Shown in pieces: positions 17,520-26,654 of a stretch of 64,000 bases of DNA (its first letter is position 1; each line of letters begins with the position of its first letter). Source of the DNA: SIG607 sp045601805 (GTDB lineage: Bacteria > Bacillota > Clostridia > Oscillospirales > Acutalibacteraceae); the NCBI GenBank assembly GCA_045601805.1, contig JAZSAJ010000059.1, positions 62,001-126,000 of the forward strand. The letters are read 5' to 3'. The notes under the pieces are model-generated. The model did no database searches. It had not been told where the DNA came from and was given only the letters and a program-made list of their open reading frames with translations. The position numbers and the translations under genes are program-made.

Positions 17520-17548
17520 TTGCATTGTTGCAAATTTTATGATAAAAT
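17520..17548 (+). promoter_or_regulatory. Promoter of mnmE-mnmG-rsmG
   Basis: TTGCAT (17520-17525), 17 bases, TGATAAAAT with TAAAAT at 17543-17548. The leader to the GTG start is short and holds AAAGGGGG. Confidence 0.7.
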
Positions 17549-17580
17549 ACTTTGGATAAATGATAAAAGGGGGAATATTT

Positions 17581-18942
17581 GTGCCAACTTCTACTATTGC
17601 CGCTATTTCAACACCAACCGGTGACGGCGGTATTGGTACTGTTAGAATTTCGGGCGACTGCGCCTTTTTAATTGCCGATAAAGTTTTTAAAAGCAAAAGC
17701 GGTAAAACAGTTAGCGAAATTGGCGGTTATTCTGCCCTTTTTGGCAAGGTTTATAGCGGCGAAGAATTTATTGACACCGCCGTTGCGCTTAAATTTTGTG
17801 CCCCAAAAAGTTACACGGGCGAAAACACCGTTGAACTATCGGTTCACGGCGGCAGTTTTGTGTTAAACAAACTGCTTCGCGCCGTTTTACAAGCGGGGGC
17901 TACCCCTGCCGCTGCCGGCGAATTTACAAAACGCGCCTTTTTAAACGGCAAACTTGGTTTAACCGAAGCCGAAAGCGTTATGGCTATTATTAGCGCCGAA
18001 AACGACGCGCAACTTCGCATGGCTAACGCGGCTTTAAACGGTAAAATTAGCAAAAAAATTAAAGAAATTGAAGAAATTTTACTTTCTACTGCGGCAAGCA
18101 TTGCGGTTTACAGCGATTACCCCGAAGAATATTTGCCGGAACTTTCTGGCGAAGAATTTTTTAACAATTTAAACAAAGCCGCCCATTTGCTTGATACAAT
18201 GCTTAACGAATACGACATTGGCAAAAAAATTAAAAACGGCATTAAAACCGCCATTTTGGGTAAACCCAATGTTGGCAAAAGCACCCTTATGAATTTAATT
18301 TCGGGCGAAGAAAAGGCAATTGTTACTTCGGTTGCCGGTACCACGCGTGATGTTTTGGAAGAAACGGTGAATATTAAAGGCACCACCCTTTTGCTTTACG
18401 ATACTGCAGGTATTCACGAAACAAACGACGAAGTAGAAAAAATCGGCGTTATGCGTTCGGTTAAAAAAATAGAAGAATGTGATATTTTCTTACTTGTTTT
18501 TGATACTTCTTCCCCCATAAGCGACGAAGATATTAAACTTATTGAAAAGTTAAAGGGCAAAACTTGTGTTGCCGTTTTAAACAAAAGCGATATTTTGGCG
18601 TACGATTACACCCCTTATATTAAGGATATGCCCTGTGTTTTAATTTCGGCAAAAAAACAAGAAGGCCTTAATTGCCTTTTAGAAAAAATTGAAGAACTTG
18701 CAAAAACAAAGAATTTTAAAACTGATGGCGGTGTGCTTCTTAACCAACGGCAATATGCTTCGGCTTATAACGCAAGAAAAGCCGTTAACGATGCCATAAA
18801 TGCAAGGGAAATTGGGCTTACAACCGACGCGGTTGGTGTTTGTATTGACGAAGCGCTTACGGAACTTTACGCACTTACAGGCAAACGCATTACAAACGAA
18901 GTAGCAGACGAAGTGTTTAGAAACTTTTGTGTTGGAAAATAA
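17581..18942 (+). CDS. mnmE: tRNA modification GTPase MnmE
   Basis: 453 residues. N-terminal folate-binding-like domain (STIAAISTPTGDGGIGTVRISG), helical domain, inserted G domain with GKPNVGKST (P-loop), TTRD, DTAG and NKSD, and the C-terminal CVGK whose Cys is characteristic. With MnmG it installs the cmnm5 group on U34 of several tRNAs. GTG at 17581 is chosen because AAAGGGGG is 6-8 bases upstream; the frame to 17560 has no SD. It is followed 22 bases later by its partner mnmG, the classic clostridial/Bacillus order. Confidence 0.96.
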   Translation: MPTSTIAAISTPTGDGGIGTVRISGDCAFLIADKVFKSKSGKTVSEIGGYSALFGKVYSGEEFIDTAVALKFCAPKSYTGENTVELSVHGGSFVLNKLLRAVLQAGATPAAAGEFTKRAFLNGKLGLTEAESVMAIISAENDAQLRMANAALNGKISKKIKEIEEILLSTAASIAVYSDYPEEYLPELSGEEFFNNLNKAAHLLDTMLNEYDIGKKIKNGIKTAILGKPNVGKSTLMNLISGEEKAIVTSVAGTTRDVLEETVNIKGTTLLLYDTAGIHETNDEVEKIGVMRSVKKIEECDIFLLVFDTSSPISDEDIKLIEKLKGKTCVAVLNKSDILAYDYTPYIKDMPCVLISAKKQEGLNCLLEKIEELAKTKNFKTDGGVLLNQRQYASAYNARKAVNDAINAREIGLTTDAVGVCIDEALTELYALTGKRITNEVADEVFRNFCVGK

Positions 18943-18964
18943 TGTCATAGGTTGGGTGAAAAGA

Positions 18965-20845
18965 ATGATTTGCTATAAAGCAAAAGATTATGATGTTGCA
19001 GTTATTGGCGGCGGCCACGCAGGTATTGAAGCCGCCTTAGCTTCGGCGCGTCTTGGCGCAAAAACAGTTATGTTCACCGTTTCGCTTGATTGGATTGGCA
19101 ATATGCCCTGTAACCCATCTATTGGCGGAACTGCAAAGGGACATCTTGTGCGCGAATTAGACGCTTTGGGCGGTGAAATGGGCAAAGCAGCCGATAAAAA
19201 CACACTGCAAAGCCGTATGCTTAATTTGGGTAAGGGCCCTGCGGTACATTCACTACGCGCCCAAATTGACCGCAGAAGATACAGCGAATATATGACGTTT
19301 GCGGTTGAAAAACAACAAAATTTGGTTGTAAAACAAGCCGAAATTATAGACATTAAAAAAAGCGGTGAAAACCTTATTTTAACCACCGTTTTGGGCGCAG
19401 AATATACCGTTAAAGCGTGTATTTTGGCAACCGGCACCTTTCTTTGCGGCCGAATTTATGTTGGTGAAGTTAATTACGAAAGCGGACCCGATTCGCAACC
19501 TGCCGCAACCAAACTTTCTGCTTCACTTCGCGAACTTGGTGTAAATTTAAGAAAGTTTAAAACGGGCACCCCTGCCCGCGTTGACAGAAGAACTATTGAT
19601 TTTTCAAAATTGGAAATTCAAGAGGGCGATAGTAAAATTACCCCGTTTAGTTTTTCTACCAACCCCAGTGACATTAAAAATACGGCGGTTTGCCACATAG
19701 CATATACAAACGAAGAAACCAAAAAGGTTATACTTAAAAACCTTGACCGTTCGCCGTTATACGCAGGCGATATTGAGGGTGTTGGCCCCCGCTACTGCCC
19801 AAGCATTGAGGACAAGGTTGTGCGTTTTTCTGATAAAGAACGGCATTTATTGTTTATTGAGCCGTGCGGTGAAAATACAAACGAACTTTATTTACAAGGT
19901 ATGTCGTCTTCACTGCCCGAAGAAGTGCAAATTGAGTTTTACCACACAATTAAAGGTCTTGAAAATGTTGAAATTATGCGCAATGCTTATGCTATTGAAT
20001 ATGATTGCATTGACCCAATTTGCCTTAAACCAACCCTTGAAATTAAGGGTATTGACGGGCTTTACGGCGCAGGGCAGTTTAATGGTTCTTCGGGTTACGA
20101 AGAAGCGGCTGTTCAGGGTTTTGTTGCCGGTGTAAACGCCGTTAAAAAAATTAAGGGCGAAGAACCGTTTATACTTTCGCGCACCGAAAGTTACATTGGC
20201 ACCCTTATTGACGACCTTGTTACAAAGGGTTGTTCTGACCCTTACCGAATGATGACTTCGCGCAGCGAATACCGTCTTGTTTTAAGGCAGGACAATGCCG
20301 ACGAACGCCTTATGCCAAAGGGCAGAGAATTAGGGCTTATAAACGACACCGTTTGGGAAGCGTTTTTATTGGCAAAAAGCCAAAAAGAAGCCGAAATAGA
20401 GCGCCTTAACAAAACGGTTATTGCGCCAAGCGAAGAAATTAACCAAATGTTAATCGGTTCCAATAGCGCGCCTCTTACAACCGGCGCACATTTAGCCGAT
20501 TTATTAAGGCGGCCGCAAATTACTTACGATATGCTAAGCCCCTTTGATAAAGGCCGCCCTGTTCTTTCCGACGCAGTTAAAGAAAAGGTGCAAACCGAAA
20601 TTAAGTACGAAGGTTACATTGCGCGCCAAAACGCCCAAATTAACGAAATTAAACGGCTTGAAAAGAAACTTTTACCAAAAGACATTGTTTATGCCGATAT
20701 TAAAGAACTTCGCATTGAAGCGCGTGAAAAACTTGATTTAATTAAGCCCGAAAACATTGGCAGAGCATCACGCATTTCGGGGGTTAGCCCAGCCGATATT
20801 TCGGTGCTTTTGGTGTATTTAGAAAAATTGGGAGGAAACATATAA
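18965..20845 (+). CDS. mnmG: tRNA uridine-5-carboxymethylaminomethyl enzyme MnmG
   Basis: 626 residues. The FAD-binding Rossmann motif is VAVIGGGHAGIEAALASARLG near the N-terminus; PCNPSIGGTAKGHLVRE, LNLGKGPAVHSLRAQ and the C-terminal RASRISGVSPADIS follow as in GidA proteins. It is the FAD partner of MnmE. ATG 18965 follows GGGTGAAAAGA; the longer TTG frame would overlap mnmE. Its stop overlaps the rsmG start (TAATG), so translation is coupled. Confidence 0.96.
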   Translation: MICYKAKDYDVAVIGGGHAGIEAALASARLGAKTVMFTVSLDWIGNMPCNPSIGGTAKGHLVRELDALGGEMGKAADKNTLQSRMLNLGKGPAVHSLRAQIDRRRYSEYMTFAVEKQQNLVVKQAEIIDIKKSGENLILTTVLGAEYTVKACILATGTFLCGRIYVGEVNYESGPDSQPAATKLSASLRELGVNLRKFKTGTPARVDRRTIDFSKLEIQEGDSKITPFSFSTNPSDIKNTAVCHIAYTNEETKKVILKNLDRSPLYAGDIEGVGPRYCPSIEDKVVRFSDKERHLLFIEPCGENTNELYLQGMSSSLPEEVQIEFYHTIKGLENVEIMRNAYAIEYDCIDPICLKPTLEIKGIDGLYGAGQFNGSSGYEEAAVQGFVAGVNAVKKIKGEEPFILSRTESYIGTLIDDLVTKGCSDPYRMMTSRSEYRLVLRQDNADERLMPKGRELGLINDTVWEAFLLAKSQKEAEIERLNKTVIAPSEEINQMLIGSNSAPLTTGAHLADLLRRPQITYDMLSPFDKGRPVLSDAVKEKVQTEIKYEGYIARQNAQINEIKRLEKKLLPKDIVYADIKELRIEAREKLDLIKPENIGRASRISGVSPADISVLLVYLEKLGGNI

Positions 20846-21558
20846 TGAATTTCCCCTTTGAAGAAGTTTATAAAAAATGCGAAGAATTTGGTGTTACACC
20901 CGACCAAATTTGCAAAGAGCGGTTAAATACATACGCAGGACTTTTAATAGAGTGGAATGAAAAAATGAATTTAACCGCAATAGTAGAACCTAAAGAAGTT
21001 GTTTACAAGCATTTTTACGACTGTATGTTATTTTTAAAGAATGTAAACATACCGTTTGGCGCAAAGGTGGTTGATGTTGGCACAGGCGCAGGGTTTCCCG
21101 GTATGGTGCTTAAAATTATGCGCCCCGATATAAACTTAACCTTGCTTGACAGTTTAAACAAGCGGTTAATATTTTTAGAAGAAGTGCTAAACAAAACAAA
21201 TCTTACAGCAACCCTTTTACATTCGCGCGCGGAAGATGCCGGGCGTAACCCGCTTTACCGCGACAGTTTTGATATTGCGTGTGCCAGGGCGGTTGCTTCG
21301 CTAAACGCCCTTTGCGAATACTGTTTGCCGCTGGTAAAACCGGGCGGAATATTTGTTTCAATGAAAGGGCCAACAGCTAGTGAAGAAATTGAAAACAGCC
21401 AAAACGCTTTAAAACTTTGTTCGGGCGAAATTAAAGAAGTTAAAAAAGAAACCCTAACAGGCGAAGAAGAAAGAAATTTTATTATTATAAATAAAATATC
21501 GCAAACTTCGCCAAAATACCCAAGAATGGGCAAGAAAATTACAAAACAGCCGCTTTAA
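20845..21558 (+). CDS. rsmG: 16S rRNA (guanine-527-N7)-methyltransferase
   Basis: 237 residues. The SAM-binding motif VVDVGTGAGFPGMVLKIMRP and the preceding WNEKMNLTAI are diagnostic of RsmG/GidB. Later ARAVASLNALCEYCLPLVKPGG and MKGP complete the Rossmann fold. It methylates G527 of 16S rRNA. Third gene of the mnmE-mnmG-rsmG unit; a hairpin terminator follows and a ParB-like gene lies just downstream, as in the Bacillus gidB-noc region. Confidence 0.95.
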   Translation: MNFPFEEVYKKCEEFGVTPDQICKERLNTYAGLLIEWNEKMNLTAIVEPKEVVYKHFYDCMLFLKNVNIPFGAKVVDVGTGAGFPGMVLKIMRPDINLTLLDSLNKRLIFLEEVLNKTNLTATLLHSRAEDAGRNPLYRDSFDIACARAVASLNALCEYCLPLVKPGGIFVSMKGPTASEEIENSQNALKLCSGEIKEVKKETLTGEEERNFIIINKISQTSPKYPRMGKKITKQPL

Positions 21559-21574
21559 TGCGGTTGTTTTTTTG
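21546..21574 (+). terminator. Terminator of mnmE-mnmG-rsmG
   Basis: ACAGCCGC (21546-21553) pairs with GCGGTTGT (21560-21567), with one G-T pair, followed by seven T. Confidence 0.8.
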
Positions 21575-21606
21575 TTTTTTTGGCGTTTTTTGACGACGGA
21601 AATTAC

Positions 21607-21635
21607 TTGAAAAATAACTTCACGCCCTTTACAAT
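21607..21635 (+). promoter_or_regulatory. Promoter of the ParB-like gene
   Basis: TTGAAA (21607-21612), 17 bases, TACAAT (21630-21635). The start site would fall near 21642, leaving a short leader with AAGGAGG at 21657-21663. Confidence 0.7.
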
Positions 21636-21671
21636 TTAATTACAAACTAAAAGCGCAAGGAGGACAGGCCT

Positions 21672-22325
21672 ACGGCAAAAGTTAAAGAAAGGCGTTTAAT
21701 TTTTTTAAACCCTGCGGCAATAAAATTATCAGGCGAGCCGTTAGACCTTACCGCGCGATATAAAATTTTGCTTTTGTCTGAAAGTATACGCGAAAACGGT
21801 TTACTTTTTCCCGTTACCGTTATTAAACAAGGCAAAAATTACCGCTGTGTTTGCGGCGAAAAAAGGGTTCGCGCTTCGCTTCTTGCAGGCAAAAAGAAAA
21901 TTCCCTGCATTGAAGGAATTATTTGCGAAAGCGAACTGTATAAGGCGGTAAAAAACTGCCACTCTAAAGAAGATGTGCAAAAGGAAATTTTAGAATCGCT
22001 TTTAAAAAAGCACAAAAAAGAAAAACTTGCTACCTGTTTGTGTATGTCTACAAGGGAATTAGATTTATTGCTAAACCCAAAGGAACAAATTAAAGAGCAA
22101 AAAGAGGAACCAAAAAAAGAAAATAAACTGTACGACTTTAAATTGGTAAAGGACAAGCGCTTTTTTATTAACAGTATTAGAAAAGCGGTAGACACAATGA
22201 AAGACGCCGGTGTTTCTGCTACACTTTCACAAAAAGAAACCGCAAAAAATATTGAAATAAAGGTAAATATTAAAAAAAGCGAAGAAGATTTTTTGCAACT
22301 GTCTCTACCCGACTGTACGGCATAG
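21672..22325 (+). CDS. ParB-like nuclease-domain protein with apparent ACG start
   Basis: 217 residues if read from ACG at 21672, which lies 8 bases after a perfect AAGGAGG. No ATG, GTG or TTG occurs in frame between the stop at 21648 and 21768, and the TTG at 21768 has no SD and would cut the N-terminus. The N-terminal part (ESIRENGLLFPVTVI, CGEKRVRASLLAGKKKIPCI) is a ParB-N fold with the GEKRxRA box matching GERRxRA. The rest is charged, with a Lys/Glu-rich linker and a small C-terminal domain. Position after rsmG matches noc in Bacillus, but HTH and C-terminal regions are too divergent to call Noc. Its stop codon lies in the inverted repeat that follows. Confidence 0.75.
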   Translation, partial: TAKVKERRLIFLNPAAIKLSGEPLDLTARYKILLLSESIRENGLLFPVTVIKQGKNYRCVCGEKRVRASLLAGKKKIPCIEGIICESELYKAVKNCHSKEDVQKEILESLLKKHKKEKLATCLCMSTRELDLLLNPKEQIKEQKEEPKKENKLYDFKLVKDKRFFINSIRKAVDTMKDAGVSATLSQKETAKNIEIKVNIKKSEEDFLQLSLPDCTA

Positions 22326-22598
22326 CCAAAGCATTTAAACCCGAACCAGTCTAAAAGGGCGGGTTTAAGGCGTCTTTTGGCTCTTTGTCGCTCATAGGCG
22401 ACAGCCTTATTTGCTTCGCATCACCAAAATTCGCTCATAAATCCGCGCCTTTTAGGTCGTAGAATTTTGTGATTAAAGAATTTTACGGTATGGCGAGGCA
22501 TAAACGCAGTTAATCCTAACGGATTAACGAGTATTTCAACAAAGCCACAGCGTAAATCCTAAACCCAAAATCTGATTCGGGTTTAAATGCTTTGGCTA
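22323..22598. mobile_element. 276-bp inverted-repeat element (MITE-like or structured RNA)
   Basis: Perfect 23-bp terminal inverted repeats at 22323-22345 and 22576-22598, beginning and ending with TA. The interior has no plausible gene but holds nested hairpins, for example GTTAATCC-TAAC-GGATTAAC (22509-22528). The left repeat supplies the stop codon of the ParB-like gene. TA ends suit a Tc1/mariner-type miniature element; a structured RNA is the alternative. It fills most of the gene-free stretch 22326-22711. Confidence 0.6.
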
Positions 22599-22654
22599 AA
22601 AAACTGTGTATAATGCAAATTTTTTGCACTATATAAACCATCCCCATCCCCCTT

Positions 22655-22691
22655 AAAAAGCGGTCATTCCATTCCCCTTACGAATGACCGC
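22655..22691 (-). terminator. Second terminator downstream of the LtaS-like gene
   Basis: GCGGTCATTC (22660-22669) and GAATGACCGC (22682-22691), followed on the minus strand by TTTTT. It lies behind the first terminator at 22700-22735. Confidence 0.7.
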
Positions 22692-22699
22692 AAAAAAGA

Positions 22700-22735
22700 A
22701 AAAAGCATCGGCTATCCCCCCGATGCTTTTTCTTT
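22700..22735. terminator. Terminator overlapping the LtaS-like stop
   Basis: AAGCATCGG and CCGATGCTT arms around CTATCCCC, with T-rich tracts on both strands. It ends leftward transcription of the membrane-protein/LtaS-like pair. Confidence 0.8.
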
Positions 22736-24247
22736 TTCTTCCATTTTTAAAAATTTTGTGTTATAAAACTCCGATTTTTTTTGAAGTTCGGTGTTAAGAA
22801 CTTCATAACCGTGAATTTCGGTTAAGGTTTTACTTGCCGAAAACAAATCGGTTCCAAGCCCTAAACGGTCGCCCTTAATTCTGGCACCCATAGCGCTTAA
22901 GGTTGTTGGGAACATATCAAACACGCCAAACTGCCTGTTTTGTTCTTTTATTGGGTTTACCGCCGAATTTATAAAGCAATTATAAATTGTTCGTGTGTAT
23001 GTTGGGTCAATATCGCTTAAAAATTTGGGGTCCATTGTTAAGTGGTCGCCGCTTAAAATTATTGTGGTGTTTTGGTAATACGGCTGTTCTTTTATCCATT
23101 CAATAAATTCTGCAATTTTTCTTGAAGAACACGCCAACACATTTGCATACTGTGTATCATATATTTCTTCACAGTCCTCACAATAATAACCATCGGGAAA
23201 ATGGGTGTCGGCGGTAAGCATTGTAAAGTTAAAGGGTTTACCGCTTTCTGCCAGTTTTCCAAGTTCTTCTTTGGCGTAATCAAAAAGTTTTTTATCTTCG
23301 TAACCCCACCAAACAGTATAGTCTTCGGGAAGTCTTCCCTCTTCTTTTAACTTTTTAATATCAACAATATTATAGTTTCCGTGTTCCGAAAAATAAGAAT
23401 CTCTGCCCGCAAAATCCGAATCGCTGCCAATAAGCAAGGTTTGGTTATATCCCTCTTTCTGGAGCACTTCGCCAAGCGACACAATGCCCGGGATATAAGC
23501 ATTTTCACCGCCGTAATTTTCGGCATTAAGCGGTACCTTTACATTTATGCCCGAAGTTTGCGAAACCATTGCCGCCGCAGTCCAGGTAGCACCCGTAAAG
23601 GAATAGGCACCGCCAAGTTTTTCGGTGTTTGAAAAATTTACATTATCTTGTGCCAATGCTGTTAGTTCGGCAATATAATTTTGTTCGTTTATACCGCCGT
23701 TTTCGGTGTTCGCATAGGTGTTTTCCATAGATTCCAAAAAAATGTAAATTAAATTACGCTTTTTTTCGGGAAAGGTAATTGTATCGCCCACCGGCGCAAC
23801 ATAATTTTCTTTTATAAAGTCTGATTCAGTAGTGGTTGTGCTTAAATAAGGCACAATTTTAAGTTCAATAACAAAAAACGAAACCGCAAAAATAACTGTT
23901 GCCAATGCCACGGGAAGCGCCGTTTTTTTAAACCACGCGCAACAAGCAGTAGTAGTGTATTTTTTATATTTTTCGTTTTTATAAAACTTTTTGGTAAGCC
24001 CCGAAAGAAGCCGGTAAAGCAAAACTTCTGCCACCGTTAAAAGTATCCCAAAACCGCCAACGCGTACATACGCGCTGCCTAAAAGGTTTTTGTTTGCCCC
24101 TGCAGCCGAAGTTTTAAGTTGGTAAATTATTTGGTCTAAATTTATTGCGTCGTATTTATTTAAAAGCCATACGGTTAAGAAAAAAAGCAAATTGCCAAGC
24201 AATAAAAGTATTGCCGAAGTTAAATAAATTTTAGTTTTTTTCTTCAA
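22712..24247 (-). CDS. LtaS/MdoB-like membrane sulfatase-fold phosphoglycerol transferase
   Basis: 511 residues. About three to four N-terminal membrane helices are followed by an extracellular sulfatase-fold domain from ~160. RNLIYIFLESMENTY holds the metal-binding Glu, GAYSFTGATWTAAAMVSQTSG the likely nucleophile Thr, and GSDSDFAGRDSYFSEHG and ILSGDHLTM further metal ligands. Such enzymes move glycerol-phosphate onto lipoteichoic acid or membrane glycans. LtaS itself has five helices, so a relative acting on another glycan is possible. TTG start at 24247 after GGGAAGTG, overlapping the upstream membrane gene by 17 bases. Confidence 0.85.
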   Translation of the reverse strand: MKKKTKIYLTSAILLLLGNLLFFLTVWLLNKYDAINLDQIIYQLKTSAAGANKNLLGSAYVRVGGFGILLTVAEVLLYRLLSGLTKKFYKNEKYKKYTTTACCAWFKKTALPVALATVIFAVSFFVIELKIVPYLSTTTTESDFIKENYVAPVGDTITFPEKKRNLIYIFLESMENTYANTENGGINEQNYIAELTALAQDNVNFSNTEKLGGAYSFTGATWTAAAMVSQTSGINVKVPLNAENYGGENAYIPGIVSLGEVLQKEGYNQTLLIGSDSDFAGRDSYFSEHGNYNIVDIKKLKEEGRLPEDYTVWWGYEDKKLFDYAKEELGKLAESGKPFNFTMLTADTHFPDGYYCEDCEEIYDTQYANVLACSSRKIAEFIEWIKEQPYYQNTTIILSGDHLTMDPKFLSDIDPTYTRTIYNCFINSAVNPIKEQNRQFGVFDMFPTTLSAMGARIKGDRLGLGTDLFSASKTLTEIHGYEVLNTELQKKSEFYNTKFLKMEEKEKASGG

Positions 24248-25025
24248 CAGCTACACTTCCCTTTTTACACATATCATTTAAAGTTAAAAGAACAAAAACC
24301 GATAAAGTAACGCCCGTTAAAAACACTGCATATTGACTGTGCAAAGCGTTTTTGGCGCCCGAGATTATACATATATAATTTGAAAATTGGTAAGAAAGCG
24401 AAATACACGAAGCCAAAACACCAAGTGTCATAACACCGCGCTTGCTTTTAACTTCTTTGCCGCTTTGCATTTTTGTGTACTGCAAAAAGAACACAAGGAA
24501 CAAACACAAAACCGCAACATCAAAAACATGGTCAGATATAACCGACAAGGTTGAATAGTTTGTGAAAACCACAACCGTTTCAAAAACAAGATACAAAACA
24601 AAGGGCGCAAAATAAATGCCCGAAAATTTTACTTTGCCAAAATGGTAAAGGCCGTAAAGCACAAACGCCGCAACACTTAATAAGCCAAAAAGCGTTTTAA
24701 AGCAAGACAAAACCAAAACCGAAGAATTAAACCTTATAAAAAGTTCTGCCGCCAAAACACCGCCAACCAAAAACGAACAAATTGCGGTTGGCAGCGAAGG
24801 TTTGTTTGCCCCAAGTGGCTTTTTTTCACACGCAAAAGCCGACAGCGCCAAAATAAGCAACACAAACAAACAAAAAGCCAACAAAACAATAGAAACTATT
24901 TTTAAGTTTGCAACCAAAAATCCGGTTTTTGCTTCGGTTAAAAACAAAACCGTAAAAGTACGGCTAAAGGTTAAAAACAAAAACGACACCATATAAAAAA
25001 GATAAAGTTTTTTTATACTAAACAT
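24231..25025 (-). CDS. Multi-pass membrane protein, unknown function
   Basis: 264 residues with about eight hydrophobic helices and few charged loops. I recognise no family. ATG at 25025 is preferred because GGAAAGTGG precedes it. It is translationally coupled to the LtaS-like enzyme (17-base overlap), so it may serve the same glycan or lipid pathway. Divergent from spoIID. Confidence 0.65.
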   Translation of the reverse strand: MFSIKKLYLFYMVSFLFLTFSRTFTVLFLTEAKTGFLVANLKIVSIVLLAFCLFVLLILALSAFACEKKPLGANKPSLPTAICSFLVGGVLAAELFIRFNSSVLVLSCFKTLFGLLSVAAFVLYGLYHFGKVKFSGIYFAPFVLYLVFETVVVFTNYSTLSVISDHVFDVAVLCLFLVFFLQYTKMQSGKEVKSKRGVMTLGVLASCISLSYQFSNYICIISGAKNALHSQYAVFLTGVTLSVFVLLTLNDMCKKGSVAVEEKN

Positions 25026-25150
25026 AAAAACCACTTTCCGCCTTTTAGAATATTTTAAAAGACAAGCACATAACATTTATTAAAAGTTTAACACTAATAT
25101 TTTAACTGTCTGTTAAAAAAAAGTCAACATAATATAAAGGAATGATAGTT

Positions 25151-26095
25151 TTGAAAAATCTGTATGTAGTTCTTTCGGTTATAATTGCTTTGTCTTTGCT
25201 TTTAATTCCCCTTACTGCAAAAATGCCAAAAAGCAATGCGGTAGAAGCAAGCGCAAAGGCAGAAATTTCCACAAAAACAATAAAGGTTAAAGACGCCGAA
25301 ACGGGCAAAATTAGTGATATGGATATAAAAGAATATCTTTTTTGTGTTGTGTGCGCCGAAATGCCTGCTTTGTACCACGAAGAAGCATTAAAAGCCCAAA
25401 CTGTTGCGGCATATACCTACGCTTTATATAAAAGCGAAATTAACAAAAACGAAGAATACGATATAACCAATTCTCATAAAACCGACCAAGCGTTTAAAAC
25501 CCGCGAACAAGCAATAAACGGTTGGGGCGAAAACGCCAAAGAATATGAAAAGAAAATTGACAGCGCAATAAACAGCGTTTTGGGTCAAGCACTAACCTAC
25601 AAAAACCAAATAATTTTATGCCTTTATACCGCTATTTCTTCGGGCAAAACCGAATCAAGCGAAGTTGCTTTTGGCAAACAACTGCCCTACCTTGTGCCCA
25701 AAGACAGCGTTGGCGATATGCTTTCGCCCGACTATTTAAGCACGGTTAAAATAAGCAAAGACGAAGTGGCGCAAAAACTTGCCGAAAAAGGAATAACAGG
25801 AGATTACAAAGGTTGGTTTTCTTCGCCCAAAAAAAGCGAAAGCGGTACCGTTTTAACAATGAATTTTGGCGATAAAACCTTAAAAGGCAGTGAAATTCGC
25901 ACCATTTTTGGTTTAAGAAGCCCCAATTTTCAGGTTGAATTTAAAGATGACACCTTTGTTTTTACAGTTCGCGGTTACGGTCACCTTTGCGGAATGAGCC
26001 AATACGGAGCAAATTATATGGCAATGCAAGGAAGCAGTTATAAAGACATTTTATTGTGGTATTATACTGACTGTGAGTTGGTGACCACCAATTAA
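25151..26095 (+). CDS. spoIID: Stage II sporulation protein D
   Basis: 314 residues. An N-terminal membrane anchor (LYVVLSVIIALSLLLIPL) is followed by the SpoIID domain: EYLFCVVCAEMPALYHEEALKAQTVAAYTYAL contains the catalytic Glu region, and SSGKTESSEVAFG plus RGYGHLCGMSQYGANYMA are family hallmarks. It is a lytic transglycosylase acting in engulfment with SpoIIP and SpoIIM. The TTG at 25151 is chosen since AAAGGA sits 9 bases before it, too close to the ATG at 25142. Confidence 0.93.
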   Translation: MKNLYVVLSVIIALSLLLIPLTAKMPKSNAVEASAKAEISTKTIKVKDAETGKISDMDIKEYLFCVVCAEMPALYHEEALKAQTVAAYTYALYKSEINKNEEYDITNSHKTDQAFKTREQAINGWGENAKEYEKKIDSAINSVLGQALTYKNQIILCLYTAISSGKTESSEVAFGKQLPYLVPKDSVGDMLSPDYLSTVKISKDEVAQKLAEKGITGDYKGWFSSPKKSESGTVLTMNFGDKTLKGSEIRTIFGLRSPNFQVEFKDDTFVFTVRGYGHLCGMSQYGANYMAMQGSSYKDILLWYYTDCELVTTN

Positions 26096-26103
26096 AGTAT
26101 TTA

Positions 26104-26132
26104 TTGACTTTTATGTATTAAAGTTATATAAT
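26104..26132 (+). promoter_or_regulatory. Promoter of greA-lysS
   Basis: TTGACT (26104-26109), 17 bases, TATAAT (26127-26132), just after the spoIID stop. Confidence 0.8.
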
Positions 26133-26166
26133 ATAGACACTATTGTTTAAGGGATGGTATATAAAA

Positions 26167-26640
26167 ATGGCTAAAACTATTAAGCTTACCGATGAAGGTC
26201 TTAAAAAATTACAAGATGAACTTGAAAATTTAAAGACCGTAGGCAGAACAGATATTGCCGAAAAAATCAAGGTTGCCAGAGGTTATGGCGATTTATCCGA
26301 AAACAGCGAATACGACGAAGCAAAAAACGAACAGGCAAAAATTGAAGCCCGCATTGCAGAACTTGAAGCAATGCTTAAAAATGTTGAAATTATTGCCGAA
26401 AAGAAAAGCGCAGGCAAAACCATTACTATTGGTTCTAAAGTAACGGTTTTAGATATTGAATTTAATGAAGAAATGGAATTTAAAATTGTTGGTTCTGCAG
26501 AAGCAGCCCCCGGAAACGGTTATATTTCCGATGAATCTCCCGTTGGCAAAGCGCTTTTGGGTGCAAAGGTTGGCGATATTGTTAAAGCAGAAGCACCCGA
26601 CGGTGAAATAGAACTTAAAATTGTTGCAATTTCCAAATAA
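26167..26640 (+). CDS. greA: Transcription elongation factor GreA
   Basis: 157 residues. The N-terminal coiled coil contains GDLSENSEYDEAKNEQ, with the acidic tip that stimulates RNA cleavage by backtracked polymerase. The C-terminal domain reads ISDESPVGKALLGAKVGD, the standard GreA FKBP-like signature. ATG 26167 follows AAGGGATGG; the longer frame lacks an SD. Co-transcribed with lysS 14 bases downstream, a common clostridial pair. Confidence 0.96.
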   Translation: MAKTIKLTDEGLKKLQDELENLKTVGRTDIAEKIKVARGYGDLSENSEYDEAKNEQAKIEARIAELEAMLKNVEIIAEKKSAGKTITIGSKVTVLDIEFNEEMEFKIVGSAEAAPGNGYISDESPVGKALLGAKVGDIVKAEAPDGEIELKIVAISK

Positions 26641-26654
26641 AAGGACGTATAAAA

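Noticed and set aside
21768..22325. TTG start for the ParB-like gene
   Set aside because: No ribosome site upstream, and 32 residues of ParB-like N-terminus would be lost; the site at 21657-21663 points to ACG 21672.
22712..22735. Plus-strand gene in the gap after the ParB-like gene
   Set aside because: No frame of useful length with a ribosome site; the hairpins here are terminators of the leftward gene.
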